64,000 bases of DNA from Caulobacter vibrioides. GTDB taxonomy: Bacteria > Pseudomonadota > Alphaproteobacteria > Caulobacterales > Caulobacteraceae. The stretch lies in NCBI RefSeq assembly GCF_002858865.1, contig NZ_PJRR01000008.1, positions 62,001 to 126,000 on the forward strand, written 5' to 3'. A program made the translations under genes and the position numbers. Shown piece by piece: positions 1 to 8,525 of the stretch. The notes beneath the pieces are model-generated. The model was not told the DNA's origin. It worked only from the letters and a program-made list of their open reading frames with translations, and searched no databases. Numbering within the stretch: the first letter of the stretch is position 1; every line of letters starts with the position of its first letter.

Positions 1-156
1 AAGCCCCTGGCCGACGACATCCTGTTCGGACGCCTGGTGCGCGGCGGCCACGTCAAGGTCGTGCTGGTCAATGGCAAGATAGAGTTCGAGATCGACTCCT
101 CGACCGCGCCGAAGGCCGGCAAGGCAGACGAGACCGAACCGGCCATGGCCGAATAG
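1..156 (+). CDS. clpA: ATP-dependent Clp protease ATPase subunit ClpA, C-terminal end (partial)
   Basis: Open reading frame entering from the left edge and ending at TAG 154-156; 51 codons are visible. The residues KPLADDILFGRLVRGG match the conserved end of the ClpA D2 small domain (the E. coli protein has KPLANELLFG at the same place). ClpA is the AAA+ unfoldase that feeds substrates to ClpP in the cytosol. The tail after the conserved part is short, acidic and poor in hydrophobic residues. A strong hairpin terminator follows. Nothing can be said of the ATPase modules, which lie outside the window. ClpB and ClpC are alternatives from such a short piece, but the ClpA-like sequence makes them less likely. 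Confidence 0.8.
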   Translation, partial: KPLADDILFGRLVRGGHVKVVLVNGKIEFEIDSSTAPKAGKADETEPAMAE

Positions 157-183
157 GCCGACTGTCAGCCCTCAAGCGAAAGA

Positions 184-206
184 CCCGGAGCGATCCGGGC
201 CTTTTT
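184..206 (+). terminator. Rho-independent terminator of clpA
   Basis: Stem CCCGGA / TCCGGG with a GCGA loop (184-199), followed by CC and five T (202-206), 28 bases after the clpA stop codon. Confidence 0.8.
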
Positions 207-264
207 GCTGTTCGCTCGCTGGAAAATTGTGGACGAAACGAGAACAAACGGCTAGCGTGTGGTC

Positions 265-627
265 ATGACCACGATCGGCTTCGACACGCTCAGCGCCTCC
301 AAACGGCTTCGTGACGCCGGCATGGACCAGCCCGTGGCGGAGGCCATTGTCGAACTGGTGCAGCAGACGACCATGCTTCCCGACATCAGCGACCTGGCGA
401 CCAAGAGCGAACTCGCCGCAACGCGCGCCGATCTCCAGACGACCAAGGCCGAGCTTAAGGCCGACCTGAAAAACGAGATCGCTCTGGTCAGGGCCGACAT
501 GGCCTTGATGGAAAGCCGCCTGCGCGTCGATCTCAGTGAAAAGATCCGCCTTCAGGGCTGGGCGATCCTGGGCGGCGTGGCGGTGCTGATGACCATCTCC
601 ACCGCCCTGATCAAGCTGACCCCTTAG
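265..627 (+). CDS. DUF1640-like coiled-coil protein with C-terminal membrane anchor
   Basis: About 120 residues. The middle (about residues 40-90) is a charged heptad-like stretch of K/E/D with A/L, typical of a coiled coil. The C-terminus (about 95-117) is one hydrophobic helix, so the protein should be tail-anchored in the inner membrane with the coiled coil in the cytosol. This arrangement resembles DUF1640/CCDC90-type proteins; their bacterial function is unknown. The ATG at 265 is taken as start; a GTG two codons upstream (259) is equally possible, and neither has a strong ribosome binding site. The gene is monocistronic and converges on the HIT gene, with a nested palindrome between them. 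Confidence 0.6.
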   Translation: MTTIGFDTLSASKRLRDAGMDQPVAEAIVELVQQTTMLPDISDLATKSELAATRADLQTTKAELKADLKNEIALVRADMALMESRLRVDLSEKIRLQGWAILGGVAVLMTISTALIKLTP

Positions 628-673
628 AGCCTGCCTGGTTTAGATGGAACCATCTAAACCAGATAAACAGGCT
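628..673. repeat. Nested perfect palindrome between convergent genes
   Basis: Inner arms CTGGTTTAGATGG (635-647) and CCATCTAAACCAG (650-662) pair perfectly around two bases. Outer arms AGCCTG (628-633) and CAGGCT (668-673) also pair. It starts directly after the stop codon at 627 and ends 7 bases before the stop of the convergent HIT gene, so a two-way transcription stop is plausible, although there is no clear T-run. Confidence 0.7.
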
Positions 674-679
674 ATAAAG

Positions 680-1120
680 TCAAACACTTAGCGCCGCGCT
701 GATCTTGTCCGCCAGGGCTTTCAACTCGGCGACATCGGCCATGCCGCCTTCGCCGTGACGCCCAAGCGCCTCGCCCTCGTAACGGGGGATGACGTGGAAG
801 TGCAGGTGAAAGATCGTCTGGCCGGCCGGCGCGCCGTTGAACTGGGTGACGACCACGCCGTCGGGCTTCAGAGCGGCGACCACCGCCTTGGACAGCGTCT
901 GGGTCGCGGCGATCAGGTCGGCCAGCACATCGGGCTCGACCTCGAGAAGGTTACGCGCCTGGCTGACCTTGGAGATCACCAGGGCGTGGCCGCGCGACTG
1001 GGGGAAGACGTCCATGAAGGCCAGGACCTTGTCGTCCTCGAACACCTTCACGCTGGGGATCTCGCCCCGGATGATCTTGGCGAAGATGTTGCCCGTGTCG
1101 TAGCGTCCGTCGAGGCTCAT
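680..1120 (-). CDS. HIT family nucleotide hydrolase/transferase (Hint-like)
   Basis: 146 residues, the usual size of bacterial HIT proteins. The catalytic histidine triad is intact: H105-L-H107-F-H109 in HLHFHVIP near the C-terminus. N-terminal NIFAKIIRGEIP and the DVFPQSRGHALVI segment are family hallmarks. Such proteins hydrolyse adenosine phosphoramidates or related AMP-linked substrates through an AMP-histidine intermediate in the cytosol; the physiological substrate here is unknown. The ATG at 1120 has no rival. The next plus-strand gene starts 53 bases beyond, so the two are divergently transcribed. Confidence 0.9.
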   Translation of the reverse strand: MSLDGRYDTGNIFAKIIRGEIPSVKVFEDDKVLAFMDVFPQSRGHALVISKVSQARNLLEVEPDVLADLIAATQTLSKAVVAALKPDGVVVTQFNGAPAGQTIFHLHFHVIPRYEGEALGRHGEGGMADVAELKALADKISAALSV

Positions 1121-1173
1121 GACCGTCTCCCTGTGCGGAACGGTGGTAGCAAACGCCAGGGGGCGCGCAAACC

Positions 1174-1755
1174 ATGGACAGCAAGCCCCAGGGCCTGACC
1201 GAGCAGCAGCGGAAATGGTTCACCTCGGTTCGCGCCAATCTGGAGCGCGAAACCGGCAAGACCCTGGAGCAATGGGTCGAGATCGTCCGCCGCGAATGCA
1301 AAGAAACCAAGCCCAAGGCCCGCACCGACTGGCTGAAGGCCACCTACGGGATCGGCCAGAACCGCGCGGCGACGATCTTCGGCGTAGCCTTCCCGGCCGA
1401 AATGGGGTGGGACGACGCGGACGGCCTGCGTGCGGCGCTGTGGACCGATCCGGCCTCGACGGCTGTCCTGGCCGCCCTGGAGGCGGCGATCGCCGACCTG
1501 CCCGACGTCGTCACCGGTCAGCGCAAGGCCTTCACCGCCTGGTCGCGCAAGAGCCAGTTCGCCGCCGCCAAGCCGCTCAAGGGCGGCGGCGTCGCGCTGG
1601 GCCTCGCGCTGACGCCGGACACCTCCCCGCGCCTCGCCGAACCCCGCAATGAAGGATGGTCCGAACGCCTCAAGGCCAAGTGCGTACTGGCCTCGGCGGG
1701 CGATGTCGATGCTGAGCTGGCGTCGCTGCTTAAGGCGGCTTGGGAACGGTCGTAG
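1174..1755 (+). CDS. DUF4287 / DUF5655 domain protein
   Basis: 193 residues. Residues about 8-65 look like DUF4287 (conserved QRKWF, TGKTLEQWVE and KATYGIGQNRA motifs), a small helical domain. Residues about 85-190 look like DUF5655, with FAAAKPLKGGGVALGLAL, a fold often compared with predicted nucleic-acid-interacting transport proteins. No function is established and I assign none. No signal peptide or membrane segment is visible. It stands alone between the divergent HIT gene and the thioesterase gene about 100 bases downstream. Confidence 0.7.
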   Translation: MDSKPQGLTEQQRKWFTSVRANLERETGKTLEQWVEIVRRECKETKPKARTDWLKATYGIGQNRAATIFGVAFPAEMGWDDADGLRAALWTDPASTAVLAALEAAIADLPDVVTGQRKAFTAWSRKSQFAAAKPLKGGGVALGLALTPDTSPRLAEPRNEGWSERLKAKCVLASAGDVDAELASLLKAAWERS

Positions 1756-1861
1756 AATCCCTCCCCCCTTCCCCATCAAGGGAAAGGAAGCACAGCCCTC
1801 CGGAGGATTTGCACTGTCCCTCCCTTGACTTCCGTAGCGAAAGAAAACGAACACTGTCGGC

Positions 1862-2650
1862 ATGACGCTCTACACCGACCTCGTCGCGGCCATCGCCTCG
1901 ACCGAAACCGGCTTTTCCGCCCATGTCTCCGACGACTGGAAGCAAGGCCGCACCACCTATGGCGGCTTGAGCGGCGCCTTGTGCGTCGAGGCCGCCCTGC
2001 GAGCCTTTCCCGAGGCCCCTCCTCTGCGCTCGGCGCAATTCGCCTTTGTCGGCCCGGCGGCCGGCGAGTTGGCGATCTCGGTGCGGCCGCTGCGGCAGGG
2101 CAAGTCGACGCTGTTCGTCGCCGTCGATCTGATCGGCGAACAGGGCGTGGCCACCCATGGCGTGCTCACCTTCGGCGCGGCGCGGACCTCAGCCATCTCG
2201 TACGAAGAAGTCCTCTGCCCGCCCGTGGCGCCGGCCGGCGCCTGCGAGCTGTTCTTCCCCGAAAATCGCCAGGGCGCGCCGCACTTCTCGGCCCAGTTCG
2301 AGGTGCGCAAGGCCGGCGGCACGCGCCCCCTCGCCGGAGGTGAACCGGAATACCTGCTGTGGATCCGCCACCGCGATCCGGCCGCGACCTCGATCTCGGC
2401 CCTGGTGGCGTTGGCCGACATGCCGCCGCCGCCGGCCATGGCGCTGTTCCCGCAGTTTGGGCCGATCTCGACCATGACCTGGTCGCTGGATATCGTGGGC
2501 CTGCCCGAGCCGGACGACGACGGCTGGCGGCTGCTGCGCACCCGCGCCGAGACCATCGGCGACGGCTATTCGACCCAGGAAATGCATCTGTGGGACGCCA
2601 AGGGCCGCCCGCTGGTCCTGGCGCGACAGAACGTGGCGATCTTCGTCTGA
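1862..2650 (+). CDS. Acyl-CoA thioesterase, TesB-like double hot-dog family
   Basis: 262 residues in the double hot-dog layout. An N-terminal domain (about 20-110) carries YGGLSGALCVEAALRAFP and SAQFAFVGPAAGE; a C-terminal domain follows (about 130-260). Family members hydrolyse acyl-CoA thioesters in the cytosol. The chain length preferred here cannot be read from sequence. ATG 1862 is the natural start. The downstream amidase begins 105 bases after the stop, so co-transcription is possible but not shown. Confidence 0.75.
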   Translation: MTLYTDLVAAIASTETGFSAHVSDDWKQGRTTYGGLSGALCVEAALRAFPEAPPLRSAQFAFVGPAAGELAISVRPLRQGKSTLFVAVDLIGEQGVATHGVLTFGAARTSAISYEEVLCPPVAPAGACELFFPENRQGAPHFSAQFEVRKAGGTRPLAGGEPEYLLWIRHRDPAATSISALVALADMPPPPAMALFPQFGPISTMTWSLDIVGLPEPDDDGWRLLRTRAETIGDGYSTQEMHLWDAKGRPLVLARQNVAIFV

Positions 2651-2755
2651 TCACGCACGACTGTGGCGGTTGGCGCTTGGCGAGCGGAGATTTTTGACCC
2701 CATGCTCGCGGCCGTCCGGCCGCCGGAGTCGCGGCCGCGTTTGGGGAAACGCTTC

Positions 2756-4249
2756 ATGACCAAGTTCGCCATCCTGGCCGGCGCGGCCGCTATCGCCCTG
2801 CTCGCCGGAAACGCCTGCGCCCAGATGTCCGAAGAGGCGACCAAGGCGGCCCTGGCCACGATCCAGCAGCGCAACCCCGTCCTGCGCGCCGTGATCGCCA
2901 CCAATCCCAACGCCCTGAGCGACGCCCGCGCGCTCGACGCCGAGCGCAAGGCCGGCAAGGTCCGCTCGGCCCTGCACGGCGCGCCGATCCTCTTGAAGGA
3001 CAATATCGAAAGCGCCGATCCGCTGCCCACCACGGCCGGCTCGCTGGCGCTGAAGGACAACATCACCGGCCGTGACGCGCCGGTGGCCAAGCGCCTGCGC
3101 GACGCGGGCCTCGTTATCCTGGGCAAGGCCAACCTGTCGGAGTGGGCCAATATCCGCTCCAACCACTCGATCAGCGGCTGGAGCGCGGTGGGCGGCACGG
3201 TGCGCAACCCCTACGCCCTGGACCGCAGCGCCTGCGGCTCGTCCAGCGGCTCAGGCGCGGCGGTGGCGGCGGGCCTGGCGCCGCTGGCCATCGGCACCGA
3301 GACCGACGGCTCGATCACCTGCCCCGCGGCGATCAACGGCCTGGTGGGCCTGAAGCCGACCGTGGGCCTCGTTTCGCGCACCCACATCGTGCCCATCAGC
3401 CACAGCCAGGATACCGCAGGCCCGATGACCCTGACGGTCGAGGACACGGCCAAGGTGCTGACCATCATCGCCGGCTCCGACCCGACCGATCCGGCGACCA
3501 AGGAGGCCGACGCCCGCAAGACCGACTATGCGGCGGGCCTCTCCAAGACCGCGCTGAAGGGCGTCAAGTTGGCCGTGGCCCGGTTCTACACGGGCTACTC
3601 GCCCAAGACCGACGCGGTGTTCGAGCGGGCGCTGAAGGACCTGGAGGCCCAGGGCGCGACCCTGATCGACGTCAAGGACTTCGACGAAGGTCCGATCGGC
3701 CGCGCCGAGGGCGTGGTGCTCTACACCGAGCTCAAGGCGGACTTAGCCGCCTATCTCGCCTCGACCGATCCCAAGAAGGTCCCCACCCGCACCCTGGCCG
3801 ACCTGATCGCCTTCAACAAGGCGACCCCGAAGGAGTTCGAATGGTTCGGCCAGGAAAGCTTCGAGCGGGCCGAGAAGACCAAGGGCCTTGAAGATCCCGA
3901 GTATCTGAAGGCTCTGGCCGACTCCAAGCGTCTGGCCGGCCCCGAGGGCATCGACAAGATCCTGAAAGACACCGGCGCTGTGGCCATCATCGCCCCGACG
4001 ACCGGCCCGGCCTGGACCATCGATCCGCTGAACGGCGACAACTACGGCGGCTCCTCGACCACCCTGCCCGCCGTGGCCGGCTATCCGCACCTGACCGTGC
4101 CGATGGGCGACGTATCAGGCCTGCCGGTCGGACTGTCGTTCATCGGTCCGGCCTGGAGCGAGAAGCTGCTGCTGAACCTGGGCTACGCCTACGAGCAGGC
4201 GACGAAGCACCGCAAGGCGCCGACCTTCAAGGCGACGATCGCGCCCTAG
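2756..4249 (+). CDS. Exported amidase, amidase-signature family
   Basis: 497 residues. The amidase signature triad is complete: Lys81 (PILLKDNI), the cis-Ser162 and the nucleophile Ser186 (TDGSI), with the 24-residue Ser-Ser spacing typical of the family. The chosen ATG at 2756 begins a clear Sec signal peptide ([18 protein letters not shown], cleavage near NACA-Q), so the enzyme acts outside the cytoplasm. An in-frame GTG at 2663 would add 31 residues and bury the signal. Amidase-signature enzymes split carboxamides; the substrate is unknown. Its last four bases overlap the end of the convergent NTF2-like gene. Confidence 0.88.
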   Translation: MTKFAILAGAAAIALLAGNACAQMSEEATKAALATIQQRNPVLRAVIATNPNALSDARALDAERKAGKVRSALHGAPILLKDNIESADPLPTTAGSLALKDNITGRDAPVAKRLRDAGLVILGKANLSEWANIRSNHSISGWSAVGGTVRNPYALDRSACGSSSGSGAAVAAGLAPLAIGTETDGSITCPAAINGLVGLKPTVGLVSRTHIVPISHSQDTAGPMTLTVEDTAKVLTIIAGSDPTDPATKEADARKTDYAAGLSKTALKGVKLAVARFYTGYSPKTDAVFERALKDLEAQGATLIDVKDFDEGPIGRAEGVVLYTELKADLAAYLASTDPKKVPTRTLADLIAFNKATPKEFEWFGQESFERAEKTKGLEDPEYLKALADSKRLAGPEGIDKILKDTGAVAIIAPTTGPAWTIDPLNGDNYGGSSTTLPAVAGYPHLTVPMGDVSGLPVGLSFIGPAWSEKLLLNLGYAYEQATKHRKAPTFKATIAP

Positions 4250-4683
4250 CTGCTGTGATCGGCGATGATGCGCCAGCCGCCGGGCTCCAGGGCCATGATC
4301 AGGCTGGTGTATCCCTTGGCCGAGGTCCCGTTGGGATAGGCCAGCGCCCACCGGCCCACGTACAGCGCGTGGGTCGGGTCCAGAAGGCGGAAGTCGACCG
4401 ATGTGAAGGTCAGGACGCCGCGCTTGGCCGGGTCGCCGAAGTCATACTTGGCCTTGTAGCGGGCCAGCATGGCGGCCTTGCCGCGCACCAGGCCTTCCTC
4501 GGTGACGAAGCTGGTCTCGGGGGCGTCCGAATAGCTGGCCATGAAGCGGGCGACATCGCCGGCGTTCCAGCCGGCGGCGCTGTCGGCGATCACGGCTTCC
4601 ACCGCCCGCTGCTGCGGCGACACCTCGGCGCAGGCCAAGGTCGGCGCAAGCAACAGCGCCAAGATCGACAGGAACTTCAGCAT
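4246..4683 (-). CDS. Secreted NTF2-like (SnoaL/DUF4440) protein
   Basis: 145 residues from ATG 4683. Residues 1-19 form a Sec signal peptide (MLKFLSILALLLAPTLACA). The rest reads as an NTF2/SnoaL-like cone fold with NAGDVARFMASYSDAP and a closing segment [11 protein letters not shown] typical of DUF4440 proteins. Some relatives are enzymes and others simple ligand-binding domains; I cannot choose. It is the last gene of a minus-strand series of exported proteins (8525 to 4246), 31 bases after the small lipoprotein gene. An earlier in-frame start at 4740 would hide the signal peptide inside the protein. Confidence 0.75.
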   Translation of the reverse strand: MLKFLSILALLLAPTLACAEVSPQQRAVEAVIADSAAGWNAGDVARFMASYSDAPETSFVTEEGLVRGKAAMLARYKAKYDFGDPAKRGVLTFTSVDFRLLDPTHALYVGRWALAYPNGTSAKGYTSLIMALEPGGWRIIADHSS

Positions 4684-4714
4684 CAGGGCCTCTCCGGCGG
4701 ACGCACCGCTCCGG

Positions 4715-4870
4715 TCAGTAGCGCGGCCGGATCGCCTCAATCGGCGGCGGCGGCGGCGTCACCTTGGCGCGGCTGGGGGTCGACGGCGACGGCGGACCAT
4801 GGGGTCGCGGCGACGCGCAGGCCGTCAGGCCCGCCACGAGGACGCCGACGACCAGCACCGTCCTCAGCAT
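4715..4870 (-). CDS. Small proline-rich lipoprotein, 51 residues
   Basis: A short frame from ATG 4868-4870 to TGA 4715-4717. Residues 1-17 form a lipoprotein signal sequence (MLRTVLVVGVLVAGLTA) followed by the lipobox cysteine C18 (LTAC). The mature part is proline-rich with a five-proline run and ends in RPRY. Its start overlaps the stop of the upstream secreted-protein gene (ATGCTGA), which indicates translational coupling. Small proline-rich lipoproteins of this sort are usually surface or periplasmic peptides without assigned function. The frame is short, so the call rests on the lipobox and the coupling. Confidence 0.6.
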   Translation of the reverse strand: MLRTVLVVGVLVAGLTACASPRPHGPPSPSTPSRAKVTPPPPPIEAIRPRY

Positions 4871-5502
4871 CCGACGAGGCCCGCGCCGACGAAATTACGG
4901 TTCGCGCCGACGCCCACGCCGCCGAAGTGCTGGCCCGCAGCGATGCCGACGCCGATCGCGCCGGGCGGGGTGGCCAGGGCCACGCCATAGCCACCGGCGG
5001 GGGTGAAGATGCCGAGGCCCGACTTGAAGCAGCGGTTGTCGCCGCGCGGGTCCCAGACCTCGACCTTGCCGTCGGCGCGGGTGAAGGCCCAGCGCTCGCC
5101 GCGCTCGTCACGGCCCGAGACAACCAGCTGTCCCGGCCGCGTGGCGTCGACGCCATAGGCCTGGCGGCTGAAGCCGTCGACCGAGCAAGAGGAGACCAGG
5201 CCCGGACGGCTCAGATCGCCGGCGAACTGGGCGGCCGAACCCGTCTGGGCGTTGTAGGCCGAAACATCGGTGCCGGTTCCCCGGCCACTGTTGACGAAGA
5301 CCTGCGTCCCGGTGGCGCTGTCATAGCTCATGATGTCGGGCGCAGCGCCCGTCATCGGCGCACCACAGACCTCGCGTCCACGGCCCGGACCGCCAGGACC
5401 GCCCGGACCGCTCTGGGCCCAGGCCTGCGTCGCCACGAGGCTGGACACCGTCGCCAGCGCGCAGAGGGAAACGGCCAGCCGGCTACGAACAGACTTGCTC
5501 AT
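4864..5502 (-). CDS. Secreted glycine-rich protein of unknown function
   Basis: 212 residues. A Sec signal peptide covers residues 1-29 (cleavage near QAWA-Q), followed by a GPGGPGGPGRGR linker. The mature protein has a few scattered cysteines (in REVCG, SSCSVDG, DNRCF and a C-terminal Cys) and a glycine-rich C-terminus. Segments such as WAFTRADGKVEVWDPRGDNRCF suggest a beta-rich fold. I do not recognise a family. It overlaps the upstream beta-helix gene by four bases (ATGA, 5499-5502) and the downstream lipoprotein gene by seven, so these genes are made together. Confidence 0.65.
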   Translation of the reverse strand: MSKSVRSRLAVSLCALATVSSLVATQAWAQSGPGGPGGPGRGREVCGAPMTGAAPDIMSYDSATGTQVFVNSGRGTGTDVSAYNAQTGSAAQFAGDLSRPGLVSSCSVDGFSRQAYGVDATRPGQLVVSGRDERGERWAFTRADGKVEVWDPRGDNRCFKSGLGIFTPAGGYGVALATPPGAIGVGIAAGQHFGGVGVGANRNFVGAGLVGC

Positions 5503-6923
5503 CGAGGAGCTCCCCCTTGTTGAGGCGCGGGAACAGGCTCGCCGGCGGGCGGCGGACCGGAAAGCTCGGCCGGCGCCTGGGCGGTGACCCCGGCGGCGAT
5601 CGCCGGCGCAGGCCAGTAGCTGTCGAAATCCAGTCGAGCGCGGTCACGCGGCGTGCGGTAGAGCTCCGGCGCCTCGAACCACGGGCGGCAGGTCAGCTCG
5701 CCGTTGAAGAAGCCCGTGACCAGGGCGCGGCAACCTTCGGGGCGCGCATAGACGCGGTTGTCGACCGCGCGCACCTGACCGCCGGCGTCGGCGTAGATAC
5801 CCGAGCGCATGACGCCCATGATCTTGTTGTTGGACGCGAACACGATGCCCGACGCGGCATAGATGCCCACATCCACGGCCTCGAGCTCACCCTCGACCAC
5901 GCGCAGGTTGGCGTTCTCAAGCGTGACGGCCCAGTCGCTGTCGCGGACCACCGGACGCAGCAGCGTCGTCTCGTCGCCGCCGCCGACATAGATGCCGCGC
6001 GAGAAGCCGTCGACATACAGGCCGTCGATCTGGACCAGCTGCTGGCGGTTCATGCCGGCGATGATGAAGCCGGCGGAGTTGCGGGTTCGCGAGGAGCCCG
6101 TCCAGTCGCCCAGACGCACGACGCGGACGCCGCGCAGGCGGCTGTCGCCAGACGTTTCCAGGGCCGCGCCGATGGCGGTGGCGGCAATCTCGACGTCAGC
6201 GGCCATGATCGTGCCGGTCGCCTTGACCACCGGCTGGCGCGTACGGCCGATGAACGTGCTCTGGGCCAGCTCAATGCGGCTCTCGCCCACGTCGAAGGCC
6301 GAACCCTCGCCGTCATAGCGGACGGTCACGCCGCGCATCGCGATCTCGGTGGCGCGGCCGACAATGCACGAGGCGGCGCCGGCGCGGGTGGCTTCAATGC
6401 CCAGACCGTCCAGAACCACATACCGCACGCCGGGCTGGATCTTGATGCAGGGCTGACCGCTGCCGGCGATCAGGATCGGACGCGTGCGGCTGGGCGAATA
6501 GTCGCGCACCACGATGCTGATCGCCTTGGTGATGTTCAGCGAGTCGACGCAGGCGCCGCCATTGGTCGAGGTCAGGGTCAGCACGTCGCCTTCATAGAGG
6601 CGATAGAGCGTGTCGGAGATCTGGCCCGGATAGGCGTAGTCGCAGTTGATCTCGCGCGAGACATAGGCGTAGCCGCCATTGTTGTACGGAACAACGCAGC
6701 GGCCCTTCGAGCGGATCGTACCCCGCGGACAGGGCTTGGGCCGCACGTCACGCACCTTGCAGCCGTGAGCCAGATTGGGCTGCAGCAGCAGGCCAAAGCA
6801 GGGACGGATCTGCTGATCGATCTTGGCGTCCGGCGAGGCGACGGCCAGTTCGGGCGCGGAGGCGACGGCGGCGCCAAGGGTCAAGGCGGCCCAAAGCGCC
6901 AGCAGGCGGCTGAGGCGGCGCAT
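5499..6923 (-). CDS. Exported right-handed parallel beta-helix protein
   Basis: 474 residues with an N-terminal signal peptide ending near VASA or AVAS (residues 20-30). A Cys-containing N-terminal segment with CPRGTIRSKGRC follows. From about residue 120 the protein shows successive short strands and turns (ISIVVRDYSP, VVLDGLGIEATRAG, GVYAASGI-like, ASNNKIMGVMRSGIYADAGG), the pattern of pectate-lyase/AlgG-like right-handed beta helices. Such folds occur in polysaccharide lyases, epimerases and surface proteins; no catalytic residues can be assigned. It sits directly after the Sel1 lipoprotein gene with no gap and overlaps the next gene by 4 bases. Confidence 0.7.
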   Translation of the reverse strand: MRRLSRLLALWAALTLGAAVASAPELAVASPDAKIDQQIRPCFGLLLQPNLAHGCKVRDVRPKPCPRGTIRSKGRCVVPYNNGGYAYVSREINCDYAYPGQISDTLYRLYEGDVLTLTSTNGGACVDSLNITKAISIVVRDYSPSRTRPILIAGSGQPCIKIQPGVRYVVLDGLGIEATRAGAASCIVGRATEIAMRGVTVRYDGEGSAFDVGESRIELAQSTFIGRTRQPVVKATGTIMAADVEIAATAIGAALETSGDSRLRGVRVVRLGDWTGSSRTRNSAGFIIAGMNRQQLVQIDGLYVDGFSRGIYVGGGDETTLLRPVVRDSDWAVTLENANLRVVEGELEAVDVGIYAASGIVFASNNKIMGVMRSGIYADAGGQVRAVDNRVYARPEGCRALVTGFFNGELTCRPWFEAPELYRTPRDRARLDFDSYWPAPAIAAGVTAQAPAELSGPPPAGEPVPAPQQGGAPR

Positions 6924-8525
6924 CTAGTAATTCCCTTCGTTATACGGACGCCCGCCCCGGTCGGAGCCAGGCTGGTCCTGTCGCGGGTCACGGTCGTCGG
7001 CGCGCGGCGCGGCGCGGTAATCGTCTGCGCCATAGATCGGCCGCGGCTGCGGACGCTCGCCCGCCGCACGCGGCGGACGCGAGACCTGCGCCAGCAATTG
7101 CTGCAGACGCCAGGCCGAGGGCTTGAAGCCGGCCAGGGCGCCGTCGATCTGGTAAACCACCGCCTTGGCCCGGTCCTGGTCGGCCACGCCCTGCAGACCC
7201 AGCGAGAAGAAGGTCGACATGGCGTACTTGGCTTCCGCCGACCCCTGGCGCTCGGCCTCCTCGTACCAGTGATAGGCGCGGGCGTAATCGCGCGGCACGC
7301 CGACGCCCTCCGAGTACATCACCGCCAGCACCAACTGGGCCTTGGACGAGCCATTGACCGCCGCGTACTGCACGGCGCGCACCTTCTCGATCGGGGCAAG
7401 ACGACCGGTGTTCGGACGACCGATCATGCTCTGCAGGGTCTGCACCTCGGTGACGCTGAGCATCTTCTCGTCCAGCACCGCCGTAGGGATCACCCGCAAA
7501 TAGGCCAGCGACTCGCCAACATGGACGAACGGTAGTTCAGCGATGCGATAGAGCGCCGACTCGCGCGCCTCGCCCGACAGGTCCGCCTCGTCGGAGTGAG
7601 GAACGCCAGAGTCCGGCGATTCGGGCGGATAAAACTCGTAGGGCGGAATCCAGCGCTTGGCCTTGGTCTCCACGAACGAGCCGTAGGAAGCGCGCTGCGG
7701 CGAGGACCGTTCGAAGTCCTTCAGCATCACATAGGCCGACACGTCGCCGGTCTGCACCGCCAGGTAATTGTAGAGATAGGCGTCGACGTCGTTGCGGCGG
7801 AACAGATCCAGGGCCGCCGGCGCGCCAGGCTGGCTGGGCTTGCCGTAGGCCTCGATGGCCTGGAGGTTATCCGAGGGTTCCCCGAACGGGCCGAAATAGC
7901 CGTCGTGCATCCGCGCCAGGGTCCGGAACCCGTCAGCGCTCTGGGTCGAGAGGATGTAGATCACGCGGTTGCGGACCTTCTCGCGCTCCTCGGTCGACAT
8001 GCGCGAGAGCAGGCGGTCCAGCGCGCCATAGGCGCTGCGTCGCTCGAAAGCGCGGCAATCGTCAAAGCGCGAAACCGCCCGCGATTCCTTGCCGCGACGC
8101 TCATAGGCGGCGATCGGCGCGTAGCCGCCGGAGTTGGCGAGCGCCATGGCGTACCAGACGGCCGCCTCGACCGGATCTTCCAGGTTCTTGTCGACGGCGC
8201 GCTGGCCCTCATAGCGTCGCGCCAGTTCAAGCTGGGCGAAGAAATCGCCTCGGAAGCCACCCTGGCGAAGCGCCCGGATTTCCTGCTGCTGCTGGTTGAA
8301 CTGCCCCGAGACACCCTGCGCGACCTGCGGACGCGGACAGGCGCTGGCGCGCTTGTGGAACCAGAAGTTGGGGCCGGTGTCACACCCGACGAGCGGAATC
8401 ACCACCGCTGCGACCACGAGCCCCACAGGCGCTCGGCGCAGCAAAGAGGCGCGGCTGGCGACCAGGCGCCCCGCTGCGTCGCGGAGCGTGCGAAGGCGCG
8501 CAATTGCGTCCCCGGCCTCGCGCAT
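6924..8525 (-). CDS. Sel1-repeat lipoprotein, envelope
   Basis: 533 residues from ATG 8525. A hydrophobic stretch ending in VIPLVGC gives a lipobox with Cys48, preceded by an unusually long 30-residue N-region. A TTG at codon 28 would give a standard-length lipoprotein signal, so the true start may be internal. Residues about 65-110, 130-190 and 390-450 contain Sel1/TPR-like units, clearest in the segment with SKAQLVLAVMYSEGVGVPRD and AYHWYEEAERQGSAEAKYAM. The C-terminus is Arg/Asp/Pro-rich. Sel1 lipoproteins such as AlgK act as scaffolds in secretion of polysaccharides; that role here is inference. It is the first gene of the exported-protein series. Confidence 0.7.
   Translation of the reverse strand: MREAGDAIARLRTLRDAAGRLVASRASLLRRAPVGLVVAAVVIPLVGCDTGPNFWFHKRASACPRPQVAQGVSGQFNQQQQEIRALRQGGFRGDFFAQLELARRYEGQRAVDKNLEDPVEAAVWYAMALANSGGYAPIAAYERRGKESRAVSRFDDCRAFERRSAYGALDRLLSRMSTEEREKVRNRVIYILSTQSADGFRTLARMHDGYFGPFGEPSDNLQAIEAYGKPSQPGAPAALDLFRRNDVDAYLYNYLAVQTGDVSAYVMLKDFERSSPQRASYGSFVETKAKRWIPPYEFYPPESPDSGVPHSDEADLSGEARESALYRIAELPFVHVGESLAYLRVIPTAVLDEKMLSVTEVQTLQSMIGRPNTGRLAPIEKVRAVQYAAVNGSSKAQLVLAVMYSEGVGVPRDYARAYHWYEEAERQGSAEAKYAMSTFFSLGLQGVADQDRAKAVVYQIDGALAGFKPSAWRLQQLLAQVSRPPRAAGERPQPRPIYGADDYRAAPRADDRDPRQDQPGSDRGGRPYNEGNY

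Noticed and set aside
5517..7535. 672-codon plus-strand frame opposite the beta-helix and Sel1 genes
   Set aside because: Low-complexity R/D/H/A composition typical of an antisense frame; the minus strand carries signal peptides and Sel1 repeats.
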